Shown here one piece after another: positions 33,628-46,342 of a DNA stretch of 64,000 bases. Location of the stretch: positions 74,389,207-74,453,206 of the forward strand of contig CM024766.1 in assembly GCA_014218235.1 (NCBI GenBank). The letters are read 5' to 3'. This stretch comes from Colocasia esculenta. Taxonomy: Eukaryota; Streptophyta; Magnoliopsida; Alismatales; Araceae. The translations under genes were made by a program, and so were the position numbers. The notes under the pieces are model-generated. The model was not told the DNA's origin, ran no database searches, and saw only the letters and a list, made by a program, of their open reading frames with translations. Positions within the stretch are counted from its first letter, which is position 1; each line of letters begins with the position of its first letter.

Positions 33628-33639
33628 GTTCTGATACCA
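33628..33639 (-). other. Cassandra primer-binding site
   Basis: TGGTATCAGAAC on the minus strand, one change from the initiator-Met tRNA complement, two bases from the 5' LTR. Confidence 0.85.
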
Positions 33640-33689
33640 TTTGTGACGACCCAACCAACAAACTGGCCCAACAACCATACTAGTTGGTA

Positions 33690-33755
33690 GACTTCCCAGG
33701 AAGGTCACCCATTCTAAGACTACTCCCAACTGAGCACGCTTAACTTCAGAGTTCT
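33690..33755 (-). promoter_or_regulatory. 5S-rRNA-derived region, Cassandra 5' LTR
   Basis: Second copy of the 5S-like block: AGAACTCTGAAGTTAAGC, GTGCTCAGTTGGGAGTAG and GGGTGACCTTCCTGGGAAGT on the minus strand. Copia B inserted about 40 bp beyond it at 33797. Confidence 0.88.
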
Positions 33756-34094
33756 TGTCCTACTCGAGCTCTGAAAATGACTAGTTCGAGTTGTTGGTGT
33801 TGGATCGAAATGGCTGAGAAACAGTCCTAGAGGGGGGTGAATAGGACTTTTTATCTTTTTAGATTTCTTCTGAAAAAACACAACACTAAATAGATATGTT
33901 AGTACTAACTGTGGTGTGTGTGATTCAAGTGTAAACTTGGCGGAAACAATCACACAAATAAATGCACAAGAGATTTATTCTCGTTCGGCCCTTCCCACAT
34001 GGAAGTCCTACATCCAGTCCTCAAGCCAACCACTTGAGATTTCACTAAACTGCCAACAACTTGGCCTTCTCTCACCCTTGAGAGGAATTACAAA

Positions 34095-37000
34095 TGTGAC
34101 GGCCCTCATTATACCGGTACGGTTATACCAACCCACGTCGGTATAGCGAGTGCTGCCAGCCACAGTGGGACATTTACCCAACGATACAAACAGCTGAGAT
34201 ACACGCGAATATATATAACAGAGTAGCGGAAGTAAAAGAGAACTATCTCCATTCATTCATCATCCACATTAAACATACATGCAGCTTACAATTTGCAAAA
34301 AGGAACTAAAGTTCACATGAATTAAATTGCTGAAATAGAGATACAAAATGTCCACATATTACATTCTTTTAATGATAATCCTAATACAATGTTCAAGTAC
34401 ATACTAAGAAGTACACAATCACAAGGATCTCAAAAACTAGCTAGTCTCCACGCTCGGAGTCCGTCTCTGCTGCCTCCTCTGAGGGTACTATGTCACCAAC
34501 TATACCTGTACGCCGAAGCAAGGAGTGAGTCCAGAGACTCAGCAAGTAACAGTATGCATGATATACACGTACAAGTCCTATTGGTTTCTACACGCACATT
34601 ACACTTTGCAACACATAGCATGCTAGTCCATTCAAGTTTTCAACCTATCATGAAGGTTCTACAATTTTATACATAACGCATGCTTTCAGTTTTCAAAAAT
34701 AACATTCACCTATCACATGGTTTCTATTCAATTCACTCATGAGACTTTAATCAAAAAGTGAGAGCTATTGACCTGAACAATTTAGATACATGAACGGGGA
34801 ACATAATTAGCATGGATTCCACATGTTCTTAAGTACATACATAACTTTTTATCATACTTTAGGTTGCTGATCTCACATGGTCCAATGACTATAAACCTAC
34901 ACATGAAAGCCACAACGCTGCTTAAACATAACACATGAACAATCCATCATGCCATTTTACTCACATACTCAATTGTTGTTCCTAACATGGATTCTAAACA
35001 CTTTTGCACACACACAAACATGAGAATAATAACATGTATTTTCTGAATTCACTTGGTTTCAGATTTAGTTTCACATGGTTTCTATAACACATTTACATAT
35101 CTAAGATTTCACATTTTTCTTTACACTAGTTCCCTCTTTCACATGGTTCACTTTACACATACACATTCACATATCACTTACACATTTACACATGGTCACA
35201 TACACTTTACACATTACACTTTACACATATTTTAGTGTCGTGACACATAGTCCAAACCACCAAAGAAGGACACAAACACATCACATCACATAGACGCCAT
35301 CTAGGCAATACAATGGCGACTCTTGGACTGCGCAGACCGGGAGAACAAGTCTCCACCCTAACCAGTGGTACTTGTCCACCTCCAGGATTTCCCCCTAATG
35401 CCCTTAGGGTCACTTAACACGATGAACTTTCTCAGGGGGACTTTTCCCTGATACGGCTCCACTGCCTTCTCGGAAGCAGTATCACATTGGCACAGTTTAC
35501 ACTTTTACACATTTACCGTTTTTACACATGGTTTTACACTTGACACTCTTCATCACATTTACACTTTCTTACTCACATGAACACCTCTGTCTTTCCTAAC
35601 ATGGTACTACAGAGTTTTCAAGGTTCATCACACAGTAAACACATTTAATCATGTCGGGTTTAAACGAAATCAAATCACATTTCGATCATATGCACGAATT
35701 TTCACATTTCACATGAAAGCACATAACTTTTATTTACTGTTCCAATTGACCTAAAATTTTAACCACATGCTGTTTTCGGGTTCCAAATCATACCCTCAAT
35801 TTTTCAGATTTTTCTGAGCTAAGTAGGATTTACAGAAAATCAAACACCTAATTAGCATATTATTCACAATTTAAGCTAACATGGGTCTAACACATTTGAA
35901 ATTTATCCACTTACTGTTTTGCACAGAAAACACTAATGCATGATTTCAGAATACAACATCATCCTAATTCATACATCTATAAATCCGTTACCACAAACCA
36001 TTTTTACATGCTTTCATTTTACCGAATCGAACTTACTAGCAATTCCACAAGTACGCATAAATTCCAAGAATTCAGAACACACATACATGTCCCGAAATTC
36101 TTCATGAATAGACTGAAAACAAGACATTCAACTAATCCTAATCATGGAACATTAATTTGCAAAAATTATCTACGAGTTATGCTCACAATTTTACAAGATG
36201 TCATTACCCCACATTCACCATTACATCACATTCATTCACAACCACAATGCACAATATACATAGAGTATAAGGTGTACAATATATCCTCATCGCATAAAAC
36301 ATACCGAAATTAATATACAAGAGGGACAGAACAGCTCACTGTTATGTTCAGAAGAACTAGACGGCGGTCTCTGGCCGCTGACTCATAGTCAGCGGCATGG
36401 TCGATGGACGCCAAGGAAGAACTGGGTGTCCAGGGACCTTGCCGTTTACTCAGGTCTGTGCAGAAACACAGACCCGAGCTCTCAAATTTGGGTGAAATGG
36501 AGGGTCTAGGACTCGAGGAAAATTTCATAAAAATCATAAAAACCTCCTAGACTCATACGGGGACACCATAGATAGGTTACTTGCCTCTCTAAAAATCCTC
36601 CAAGAGATTTATGGCTCGAAGAAGACCTCCTTGGGCAGTTCCAAGAAGTTGCAGAAGTGCCTCCAAGATTGCCTTCCTCCGAGCTCCTGGTTGATCTCCA
36701 CGCCGAGGGGATGATGGGGAGGCCTTCCCCTATGCTTCAGCTTCCTCCTTGATGCAGAAGATCTTCAAACGAACCTCCAAGGGGTCGGATTTGGGGGTTC
36801 AAAAATGGGTTCTTCTCACAGCTCACCTAGGGTTTTTCTTTCTCACTTCTCTCCTCTTGCAAGGGTGAAGGGAAAGAGTGGGGAGAGCCATTTCGGGTTC
36901 AGACCTAAAGAGGGCCTTTCTCCCACTCACTAGGGTGATGGGACACCCTCAGAGCCGTTGGGGGACATCCCCCCAATGGTTGCCATGCCTTGCTTCAGAA

Positions 37001-37373
37001 GACAGCAGCTCTGCTGCGCATGCAGGCCAGAGAAGTCGACGTCCAGATCGTTAGACGCCGGAATTAGGGTTGGCGTCCAGGGCTGGACGCTAACACCACC
37101 TCAACGGCCTGGGGATTGACGCCAAAAGGGCCTTCAGCCAGAACCCTAATTTATGCAGAAAACCATGCATACCAAGCTTCTATACATGCAATAAGTACAT
37201 GGTATTATATTCACACTATCATCATGCAATACATACACTATTTACGTTTAATATAAACACATGTACACGTAATTATGCTATTTTAATACCTACGTAAATA
37301 CGTACATACATACTCAACACAATATACACACATAAATACGAAAAAATACGACGGAAAATTCGAGGGTCTTACA
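34095..37373 (-). mobile_element. Solo long gypsy-type LTR, 3,279 bp
   Basis: On the minus strand starts TGTAAGACCCTCGAATTTT and ends GGGCCGTCACA. Target duplication ACAAA at 34090-34094 and 37374-37378; the other copia-B LTR has the uninterrupted site near 52970. No internal region, so it is a solo LTR. Nearly the same as 53452-56731 in length and sequence. Contains AT-rich low-complexity stretches (CACATTTACACAT words at 35000-35560) and GC-rich blocks with GGCGTCCAG/CTGGACGC words at about 36370-36450 and 37030-37120. No gene recognised. Confidence 0.88.
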
Positions 37374-37826
37374 ACAAAACCCACTTGCTCCCAAGCAAGT
37401 CTTCCCTAAACAGGGGTACAAACACTGCCTTTCACAAGGCCTTCCCTTCACAGGAGGGGTAAAGCCGAACAAAACTTCTGCAAGAATTACAACAGAAATA
37501 GAGAATTAAACACTTGTGTGTTTGCCTCAAAACTGAGCACAAAACACACACAAACTCCAACAACATTGAAGGATCAAGAGGTTAAGCAAAATCCCAATTG
37601 AAGCAACTTGGGTGGACTTGAAGGCAGTAGCAAATTACAACTGCCACCCAATACACAGAACTTCAGAAGAAGACTTTCTGAAGTGAAGCTCTCAGACTAT
37701 AGCTTAACAGGAAGGCTTTTGAGAGAGGGAGAGCTTGAAGGATTCGGATGAAGCTTTCAAGATAATTGACTTGAATGTATGTGGTCTCTGTGTATTTCTT
37801 GTCTACTGTTGTTCTCTCTTCTTCTT

Positions 37827-37837
37827 CTTTTATAATC
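37827..37837 (-). promoter_or_regulatory. TATA-like box, copia B 3' LTR
   Basis: GATTATAAAAG on the minus strand, conserved at 57144-57154 (5' LTR, the functional position) and in the solo LTR at 11169-11179. Confidence 0.5.
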
Positions 37838-38682
37838 TTTAAGAACATAGTCGTTTGAAGGAGATAGTCGTTTGAAGCTTGGTGGCTGTTTGCAAGTTAG
37901 CCGTTGGAAGAGAGTTTCTGGGATCCTCTAGATCTTGAAGGCTTTATCAAGAAGGTCTTGAAATTTGCATCTTTCAAAGGTCTTCAGAATAGGAGCAGTT
38001 GTCACAGCTAGAAGATAAGCTCTTGTAGACTGAGCTGGGAACAACCCATGCTAAACATGTGCTCCAATTAATGCCTGTTGCAAAGACAAGACAAGGACAA
38101 GCATATCTCCATACCTTTGTGGTAAGGCGTCAGTTTGAGTACAATAGACAGTATGGAACCTAGTATTTTCAATCTTTTCAGAAAATAGAGCAGACAGACA
38201 AAAAGTTAAAGTATGGGTCTGTCAGTGGTAGGTGAGATGGTCAGATGCCATGCGTCTGAGATTTTTCATAAATGCTTTGTGTCTCATGAAGGATAAAGGA
38301 CATCAAGACTGTAAAACTCAAAAAAGATATTTTAGAGAAATATTTTGCAGAGATGAATAATTTGAATATACTATGTTCTGTCAGAGAACTATATTAAAAT
38401 ATTAATCTTCTAAGATTTTAGTAAGATATATTAGGCAATAGGCAATTTGCCAATAAATTATGTCTAAGATGTTTAAGAATCAGAAAAGGATTTTATAAAC
38501 TTAAAGACAGATATATTCCAAGATAGATAGAACTGACAAGGTATAAGTACAAAACTGACAGTGAAGTCGAATGCAATAGAACAGGTGATTCAACTCAAGA
38601 AATAGGCATGATTCGAATTCAAGAAGAATAAGGTAATTCGACTATAATAGTGAAGACATCAATTGAATGAAGTGTTAAAAGG

Positions 38683-39045
38683 CAACATTCGGCTGTATGA
38701 GTCGAAGTCGTGAATCGAATACAGTGCAAAGAACATTCGACTGTGTGAGTCGAAGTCAAGAATCGAATACAGTGTAAAGGACATTCGACTGTGTGAGTCG
38801 AAGTCATGAATCAAATACAGTGTAAAGGACATTCGACTATGTGAGTCGAAGTCATGAATCGAATACAGTGCAAAGGACATTCGACTGTGTGAGTCGGAGT
38901 CATGAATCGAACACAGTGTAAAGGACATTTGATTGTGTGAGTCGAAGTCATGAATCGAATACAGTGTAAAGGACATTCGACTGTGTGAGTTGAAGTCATG
39001 AATCGAATACAGTGTAAAGGACATTCGGCTGTGTGAGTCGAATGT
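38683..39045 (-). repeat. 48-bp tandem array in copia B 3' LTR
   Basis: Seven full units and one partial unit; each has ATTCGACTGTGTGAGTCGAA and GTCATGAATCGAATACAG. The ATTCGA/TCGAAT arms are inverted repeats. As 48 is divisible by three, open frames with a 16-residue period appear in more than one frame; I do not regard these as genes. Confidence 0.95.
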
Positions 39046-39323
39046 TATGTAAAATTGTGGACTTAGAAAAAAATCGCAAGTCTTGTGACTGAGTTTCTGA
39101 AGGATTCGGATACAGTGTAGTCAAAGACATCAGTCGGATTCAGTAGGCTATAGATTCGGATTCTGTGGCCTTAGAAACTTTTGAGTGTTCATGAATTTTT
39201 AATCTTTATAGAATTTTGTGATACATTTGGTATAAAACACATATTTAAGATTTGTCATAGCAAAAATAATATTCATAGAAATTTATAAAATTCTTTAAAT
39301 TTCTTAGAAGTAGTTGCTCAACA

Positions 39324-39485
39324 ATTCTCCCCCTTTTTGTTAATGACAAAAATCTTTAAATGGACTAGGCAAACTATGCTTTTATACCTTTTCTCATATA
39401 AATTTTTTCTATACCTATACTTCAATCTTTAGATAGTTAGTAGGAAGCTAAATTTTGGCTACCTTTTCTCCCCCTTTGTGGCATT
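39324..39485 (-). promoter_or_regulatory. Two polypurine tracts next to copia B 3' LTR
   Basis: ACAAAAAGGGGGAGAAT abuts the LTR (39324-39340); a second, CACAAAGGGGGAGAAAA, lies near 39463-39479. Same arrangement as copia A. Confidence 0.8.
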
Positions 39486-39591
39486 AACATAAAGGGTAGC
39501 AGAACAGGAAAATGCTGTCACAGATAAAGAGAATACAAATTGTATAAAAATAGACTATATTCATAGGGCATAAAAAAAGAAAATTTAATGT

Positions 39592-42500
39592 TCAGGGCTT
39601 AACAGAACTGGGTAGATAGAGGGAACGGGGAATCATAGCCAAAAATGGCTGGATGAGTTCCCAAAGCTTCAACTCATTTTTGACAATAGAGTTGTCAAAC
39701 AGTTCACCATCAACATTGTAAGTTGGATTGGTGGAGGGTAATTTCTTGATAGACTTGATGTGGCGCCTCCTGAACCAAGCAACTCTGTGATGAAATTTGT
39801 CTAAGTCGAATCGCACTTTGAGGGGAACAAACTGTTTGGCAGCGGCCAGAGTGAGAAACTTATGAAGAGTGATATTCCAGTATAGACCATTTAAGATAGC
39901 TGCATCTTTGGCTTGATAATAGTACATGTACCTCTAAGCCCATCTGAGACCTAGATGCTTTCTCAAATCCATGAGACTCTTAGAGTGAAATTCATTGAGG
40001 GATAGTCTCAACCTCTGGCACTGAGAACTATAGGAAGGATAAGCTGCTTCCCATTGTTCAGGAGTGAACCTCTCAGATTCAGCAAAGCTTAACTAAAGAT
40101 CAAGGAGATGCTTATGGAACTTGGACATCTGGAGGAAAATAAACCTCTGGAAATTGAGCTTGGACTTATACTTGATCTTGAATCTGGTGGCAATCCGGAT
40201 GAATCAATTGAAGAGGGTTTCTGCAAAAGCACCTTTGTAGGAGACTGCTCCTACAAGGGGAGGATGGAGTCCTTAAGGCACTGCCACAGACATGGAGGGA
40301 ACAACTTCCCTTTGGCCTCTTAGCAAATTTTCATATTGGCCCTTGGACACATCATGCAGGCCTAACTTGAACCTTTCATAGTTGAAGGCTCTCATAGCTG
40401 TGTACTTGGCATGAGACTCCCGAAGATGAGTGGCAAAAAGAGCATGAAATTTGAGGGAGAGGTGGTGTTCAACTGTCAGGTAGTGGCTTCTGGATTGGGC
40501 TTCTTGAAATCTACTTGCCTCCTCTGGATAGAGATCAACAATTTCTTGAGGAGTGAGGCAGTGACTCTTTTGGGAAATAAATTGGAGATCTGAAGTAGAG
40601 AGTTGGGAGGTTTTGATCAACACAGAAAGCCAGTGTTCAAAAGTAAAACCTGGCAGGTTATGGATTTCAAGAAATGCTCTTATTGACAAATATTCTCTGA
40701 ACAAATTCATGGTTTGATCAGAGTGATGAACAAAAGAATACCAGAATGGGGGAAGTAACAATGAGGGTTTATCTCCTATTCTGGGTCCATGAGAGGCTGG
40801 CAGTTGGATACTGGGAAGCATTTCAACTAGCTGAAGGAGGATGTTCTGGGAACCAGGTTTGGAAGCAGTGGGTAGAGAGGAGAAAAAATGTGGTGGTTGA
40901 GTGGAAAGATTGATTGTCATTTCCTTGAGGGGTTTGGGTTGGTGTTTCATTGGATAAATGGAAAACTTTACATTTTGAAGAAATGGATCTACTGGAATGA
41001 CTATTGAGGGAGATCAGGAGAAGATACTTCAGGAACTGAAGTTGAAAGAGCAGTAGATTGTGGTGTAGATGAAATAGTCTTAGTAGGAAGGGAAACTGGT
41101 GGAGCAGGTGGAGAGGGAGACCTGGATGGAGGAACAGGAAGGACAGGGTTACCATTTTTGACTAACCTTCTCTTCACTTTCCTTTTGAAAGGTTGGAGCT
41201 CTCGGGAGGACTCAAGAGGTCTCTTGGCCTGGGGAACTTCTTCAACTGCTGCCACGCCTACTGGCTGCTGGTCAGCCACAGACTCTTGTTGCTGCACAAC
41301 TGGAGGTTCAAAAACTACTACTGCTAACTGAGCCTGCTGCTCAGTAGGCTGCTCATCTTTCTGCTGCTGGGAGTCAATTGACATAGGTTGCTACTCAACC
41401 TGGATTTCTGGACCTTCTTCTACAACAACTAATTACTTACTAACAGGGTTCTCAGGGTGTTGTGGGTATTGAGCAGGTGCTTATTCTTCTTCTTGCTGCT
41501 GTGAGGAAGCTGGCCCTGATGGCCTGGAGGTGCCCTGTTGGCACACAAACTGAAGCATAAGATCCTTGATCTGCTTAACCTCATCAGCCAAACTATCAAA
41601 CTTCACATCAATTAACTCCACTTGCATCTGGAGAACAGATAAGTTCTCCTGCTGCTTTCTAACAAGTTCTAAGAAGGTGCTAAGGCTATTACTGCTCTCC
41701 CCCTGAGACCTTGGCCGGGTCTCAAACTGAGAAGGGGAGAAGGAAGGCTCTCTTTCCTCAAAAGTATGCTCCATGGGAGAGATTGGAACATCTTCAGAGA
41801 CAACTACTTTGCCTCTGAGGTCTCTTAAAACTACATTTATTGTATCTGAATGAGCATCTGGCTCTGGAAGAGAAGAGGAAGCAATATTCTGAACTTCTGG
41901 CTGAACATCTTGATGAGAAACTTGCTGGGCTTCTTGTTGAACTACTTGCTCAGTCAACTGTACTGGAACCTCAGGGATCACTGGTACTGCAGGGGCTTCA
42001 ATTCTGACATTTGGTGCTGGAACAACTTGTGTGAGTAGAGATACAAGGGGTTCATCAGGGAAAATCTCATTCTCACACTCAGGCACAGAGTCTTTAAACC
42101 ACAGATTTTGCTTCTTACCTACCAAGGAGTAGTGACTCCTTTTAAGAGTAAAGATGCCAATTTTCTCTTTTGTGCCAACAAACAATTCACCAGATAGATC
42201 TACTGAAAATTTCTGGAAAATAAAAGTAATCAGGGATCCATAAGGGAGGGATTCCTGCAAATCCTTTGAAGCAATCATCTTTTCCAAAATTACTATTGGC
42301 AGATTCACCTTGTGCCTCTGAACTGCCCAAAACAAGAGGTTCCCATCTCTTGCAGTAATGGAGGAGTGAGTACCTGCTCTAGGGGTGATGATGTTGGTGA
42401 TTATTGAATGGATCGATCTCTTCTCAGTAGATAACTCATTGACCTGAAGTCCTCTTTGCAAAGGGTCCCCAAACTTCCAATAATCCCCAACTTTTGCTTT

Positions 42501-42852
42501 TCAAGGGGAATAAACTCACTGAGACAATGACCAGAATTTGGGCAATCCAACAATTCTACCAAAATCTCTTCAGATATGGTAATCTTAGTGCCCTTGACAT
42601 ATCCAACTATAGTATTGCCCGATGACACTTGGAGAGAAGCATAAAAAGATCTAATAGCACTGGCTACAAAGGACTCGGAAATTTGACAGAGTTTGGTCCA
42701 ACACATGGCATTAAGGGTCTATTCTACCCAAGAAAGACTACCATTCAAATGAGAGAACTCTACTGATTTTCCAGAACATATGGGGATCTTAGCCAAACGC
42801 TAGAGTTGGTCAGAGTTAGTTGAACGGACTCTTGAACCCTAGGAGATGCCAT
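39592..42852 (-). pseudogene. Copia B third gene (ORF3), homologous to copia A ORF3
   Basis: Starts near ATG 42850-42852 (MASPRVQESVQL) and ends at 39592; frameshifts and stops split it into at least five pieces. The largest, at 41481-42461, has the N-terminal domain end (IITNIITPRAGTHSSI, LPYGSLITFIFQKFSVDLSG), aligning with copia A's LPYAHLLTKIFKHFGVDLSG, then a Pro/Val/Gln-rich linker and a coiled-coil-like heptad stretch. A Gln-rich part with basic patch KRKVKRRLVK (41001-41384) follows, then a C-terminal helical domain (40273-40950 and 39592-39927). Domain order equals copia A. No membrane segment seen. Function unknown. Confidence 0.75.
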
Positions 42853-43407
42853 CTAGAAGATAGAAGTAGAAAATGTTCATGGAACCACCAAAGGAGAGGA
42901 AGATATACACAGAGGAGATGAAAGATCCTACCTTTTTTCTTGAAGAGAGGAGTTTGTAGATGGTTCCTGGGAGGTCCTTCGCCAGAAAACAGTGAGGGCG
43001 CGAAAAATCGATGAAGACAGGAGAGTCGAAAAGGGATTTCAAAATGGTGTCTTCTAAAGGAAGAAGGGGTTTGTTTAAATAAAGGCTGGAAAGAAATTGT
43101 CCCTTGAACTCAGGCTGAATGGACGCGATTGAATGATATAACCATTGAGTTATGAAAGGGCGTGCCTTAATGAGCTGTCAGTTACGAAAAAAAATTTTAA
43201 AGTGATGTTTCAGGAAGTCTTAATGATTTGAATTAAGTACTCGACTGCATCAGTCGAATGCAAGGCTTTAACATGAGTCGAATGCATCGATTCTTCATGA
43301 ATCGAATGCATGAGTCAAATGTTTAGGACTTAGAAAATTTTCAGGATGACTTTTCACAATCAATTCAAACACACATTATTCAAGCAAGATTTTAATTGGG
43401 TAATTTT
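42853..43407 (-). other. Copia B spacer between pol and ORF3 with LTR-like motifs
   Basis: Non-coding. At 43240-43330 it carries several ATTCGACT/AGTCGAATG words and a GGACTTAGAAAA word, as in the U3 array of the copia-B LTR (38683-39075). It may be an LTR-derived fragment upstream of ORF3. Regulatory role is inference. Confidence 0.5.
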
Positions 43408-46342
43408 TTAATCAGGGTTGCACATACCTATTTCTCTTCTAATAGATGTAAATCTATCTTCAGGTAGAGGTTTTGTGAAAATATCTGCAAGTTAATTTTC
43501 TGTAGAAACAAATTCAAGAGAAATATTTCCATTACTTACATGGTCCCTGATGAAGTGATGTCTAACCTTAAAATGCTTTGTTCTTGAGTGTTGGATTGGA
43601 TTCTTGGTCAAATTGATTGCACTTGTGTTATCACAAAGCATTGGAATTTCTTGGAGCTGATGACCATAGTCTTCCAATTGATGCTTGATCCATAGGAGTT
43701 GAGTACAGCAACTTCCAACTGCAATGTATTCAGCTTCTGTAGTGGATAAAGCTATTGAGTTCTGCTTTCTAGAAGACCAAGATATTAAACACCCTGCAAG
43801 AATTTGACAAGTGTCACTGGTGCTTTTTCTATCTAATTTGCATCCAACATAGTCAGCATCACTATATCCAATTAATTTAAATTCTGAACATCTAGGATAC
43901 CATAGACCTAAATTACTGGTATTTATAAGATATCTAAAAATTCTTTTAACTGCATGAACGTGAGATTCTTTTAGATCAGCTTGGAATCTTGCACATAAAC
44001 AAACACTGAACATTATATCTAGTCTACTTGCAGTAAGATAGAGTAGTGATCCTATCATTCCTTTATAGATCTTTTGATCTACCTTTTTACCAAGGGGATC
44101 ACTATCTAACTTAATTCCTAAGCTCATGGGTGTTCCTAAAGGCTTACATTTGTCAAAACCAAATTTAGTGAGCAAATTTGAAATGTATTTGGTTTGAAAG
44201 ATGTGAGTCCCTTCCTTGGTCTGCTTGATTTGCAAGCCAAGAAAATAATTTAGTTCACCCATCATACTCATTTTAAATTCATTTGCATCAAATTTTCAAA
44301 GAATTTGCAGAGTGATTCATTAGTAGAACCAAAAATAATATCATCAACATAAATTTGTACAATTAGGATTCCATCTGAAAATTTCTTTATAAATAAAGTA
44401 CTATCTACTTTTCCTCTTATAAAATCATGTGACATAAGATAAGCACTTAGTCTTTCATACCAAGCTCTTGGAGCTTGTTTCAAGCCATATAGTGCTTTCT
44501 TTAAATGGAAAACATGATCAGGATGCTTAGGGTCTTCAAATCCAGGAGGTTGCTCAACATATACTTCTTCTTTAATAAAACCATTTAGAAAAGCACTTTT
44601 AACATCCATCTGAAATAGATTAATATTAAGAGAGCAAGCATATGCTAATAAAATTCTAATTGCCTCTAATCTAACCACTGGAGTATAGGTTTCATCAAAA
44701 TCTATGCCTTCCTCTTGGGAGTATCCTTGAGCTACAAGTCTGGCTTTGTTCCTAGTGATGACCCCTGATTCATCCATTTTGTTTCTGAAAACCCATCTGG
44801 TTCCAACAACTAGATGATCAGTAGGTTTAGGTACAAGGGTCCAAACTTCACTGCTTTGGAACTGATTGAGTTCCTCTTGCATAGCAAGGATCTAAGATTC
44901 ATCACCTAGTGCATCATTCATTGTCTTAGGCTCAATTTGTGAAACTAAGGCAGAGAAATCACAAGAAATTTGCATACCTCTTGTTCTTACCCTATCTTGG
45001 AATCACCTATTATGCTGTCTCTAGGATGGTCCCGGTGGTACCTCAATTCTCTAGGTAGCCCTTCTTGTGGTTCTTCTTGTTGTTGAAGATCTTCTAATGG
45101 AGGATCTTCCACTTCTTCATCTTTTTCTTCTTCAAGAGAAGTCTTTTCAAGATTCCTACAGAGATCATCAACACATTCTTCTTCTTCTATCCTTTTGATA
45201 GAAGGGTTAGTTTCATCAAATAGTATATGAACTGATTGTTCTATGGTTAATGTTCTTCTATTGAACACTTTATAACCTCTAGGTTTTGAAATATACCCTA
45301 ACAGAAAACCTTCATCACTTTTAGCATCTAATTTCCCTAAATTATCTTTACCATTATTTAAGATAAAGCACTTACAGCCAAAAGGTCTGAGATGACTGAT
45401 ATTGGGCTTTTTATCTTGTACAATTCATATGGTGTCTTCTTCAGAATGGGTCTGATCATGCATCGATTGATGACGTAGCATGCTGTATTTACTGCCTCTG
45501 CCCAGAAGTACTTTGGTAGATTATACTCATTCAGCATTGTTCTGGCCATATCCAGCAGTGTTATATTCTTTCTTTCTGCTGCTCCATTCTGCTGAGGTGT
45601 TCTTGGAGCTGAGAAGTTGTGTTCAATTCCATTTTCTTCACAGTACTCTAGGAAATCTTCATTTTTGAATTCACCACCATGATCAGATCTGATACTGGTA
45701 ATCTGAATTTTTTGATTTTTTTGAACTATCTTGCTGAATTTCAGAAAAGCTTGAAATGCTTCAAATTTAGATTCTAGAAAAGACACTCAAGTGTACCTTG
45801 AGTAGTCATCAACTAATACATAGCCATAGATCTTTCCTCCAAGACTGATTGTCCTCATAGGTCCAAATAAATCCATGTGAATCAATTCTAAGGGCTTAGA
45901 AGTTGTAACAATTGTTTTGGACTGAAATGAGGTTTTGGTCTGTTTTCCTTTTGCACAGGCTGAGCAAATTCCAGACTTCTTGATTTTCATCTTGGGAAGA
46001 CCTTCAACCAGGTCATGCTTTATTAATTTCTTGATCACTGAAGTGCTTGTATGACCAAGTCTTCTATGCCACAAATCAGATTCTTTACTTTTGGTAGTAG
46101 CCAAACATAGGTTTACTTCTTTTAATTCTGCTAGTTGCAATGTATACAAATTCTTCATTCTTTGTGCTTTAAAAACTGTCTTGTTATCCTTCAGAATTAT
46201 ACACTTATCATTCTAAAAACTTACTAAATGCCCTTTATCACATAACTGACTAATACTTATCAGATTGTGCTTGAGACCTTCTACATACATGACATCTTCA
46301 ATCAGGTTCTTTTCTTTAGTACCAATTGTTCCACATCCTAGC
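43408..46342 (-). pseudogene. Copia B pol, downstream part: integrase, RT, RNase H
   Basis: From 46342 leftward: end of protease region, HHCC (LWHRRLGHTS with CSACAK), integrase core (MDLFGPM, SDHGGEF, NGAAERKN) with a TGA at 45787-45789 where Trp is expected, a frame change near 45380, RT with KARLVAQGYSQEEGIDF, FQMDVKSAFLNGF and YVDD at 44340-44351, RNase H with STTEAEYIAVGS and NPIQHSRTKHF, a TAA near 43490, and the end LADIFTKPLPED to 43408. It is better preserved than the Tat and gypsy C copies. It joins 50701 rightward after the nested LTR is removed. Confidence 0.9.

Larger units (their letters stand above)
33798..39323 (-). repeat. Copia B 3' LTR (interrupted by solo long LTR)
   Basis: Contains the CCCCCCTCTAGGACTG-type block, the nested element at 34095-37373, a TATA-like site at 37827-37837 and the 48-bp tandem array at 38683-39045. 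No gene. Open frames within it derive from repeats or from the nested LTR. Confidence 0.93.

Noticed and set aside
35050..35235. CACATTTACACAT-rich stretch as a microsatellite or satellite array
   Set aside because: The words are irregular and the stretch is shared by both 3.28-kb long LTRs, so it is part of that LTR.
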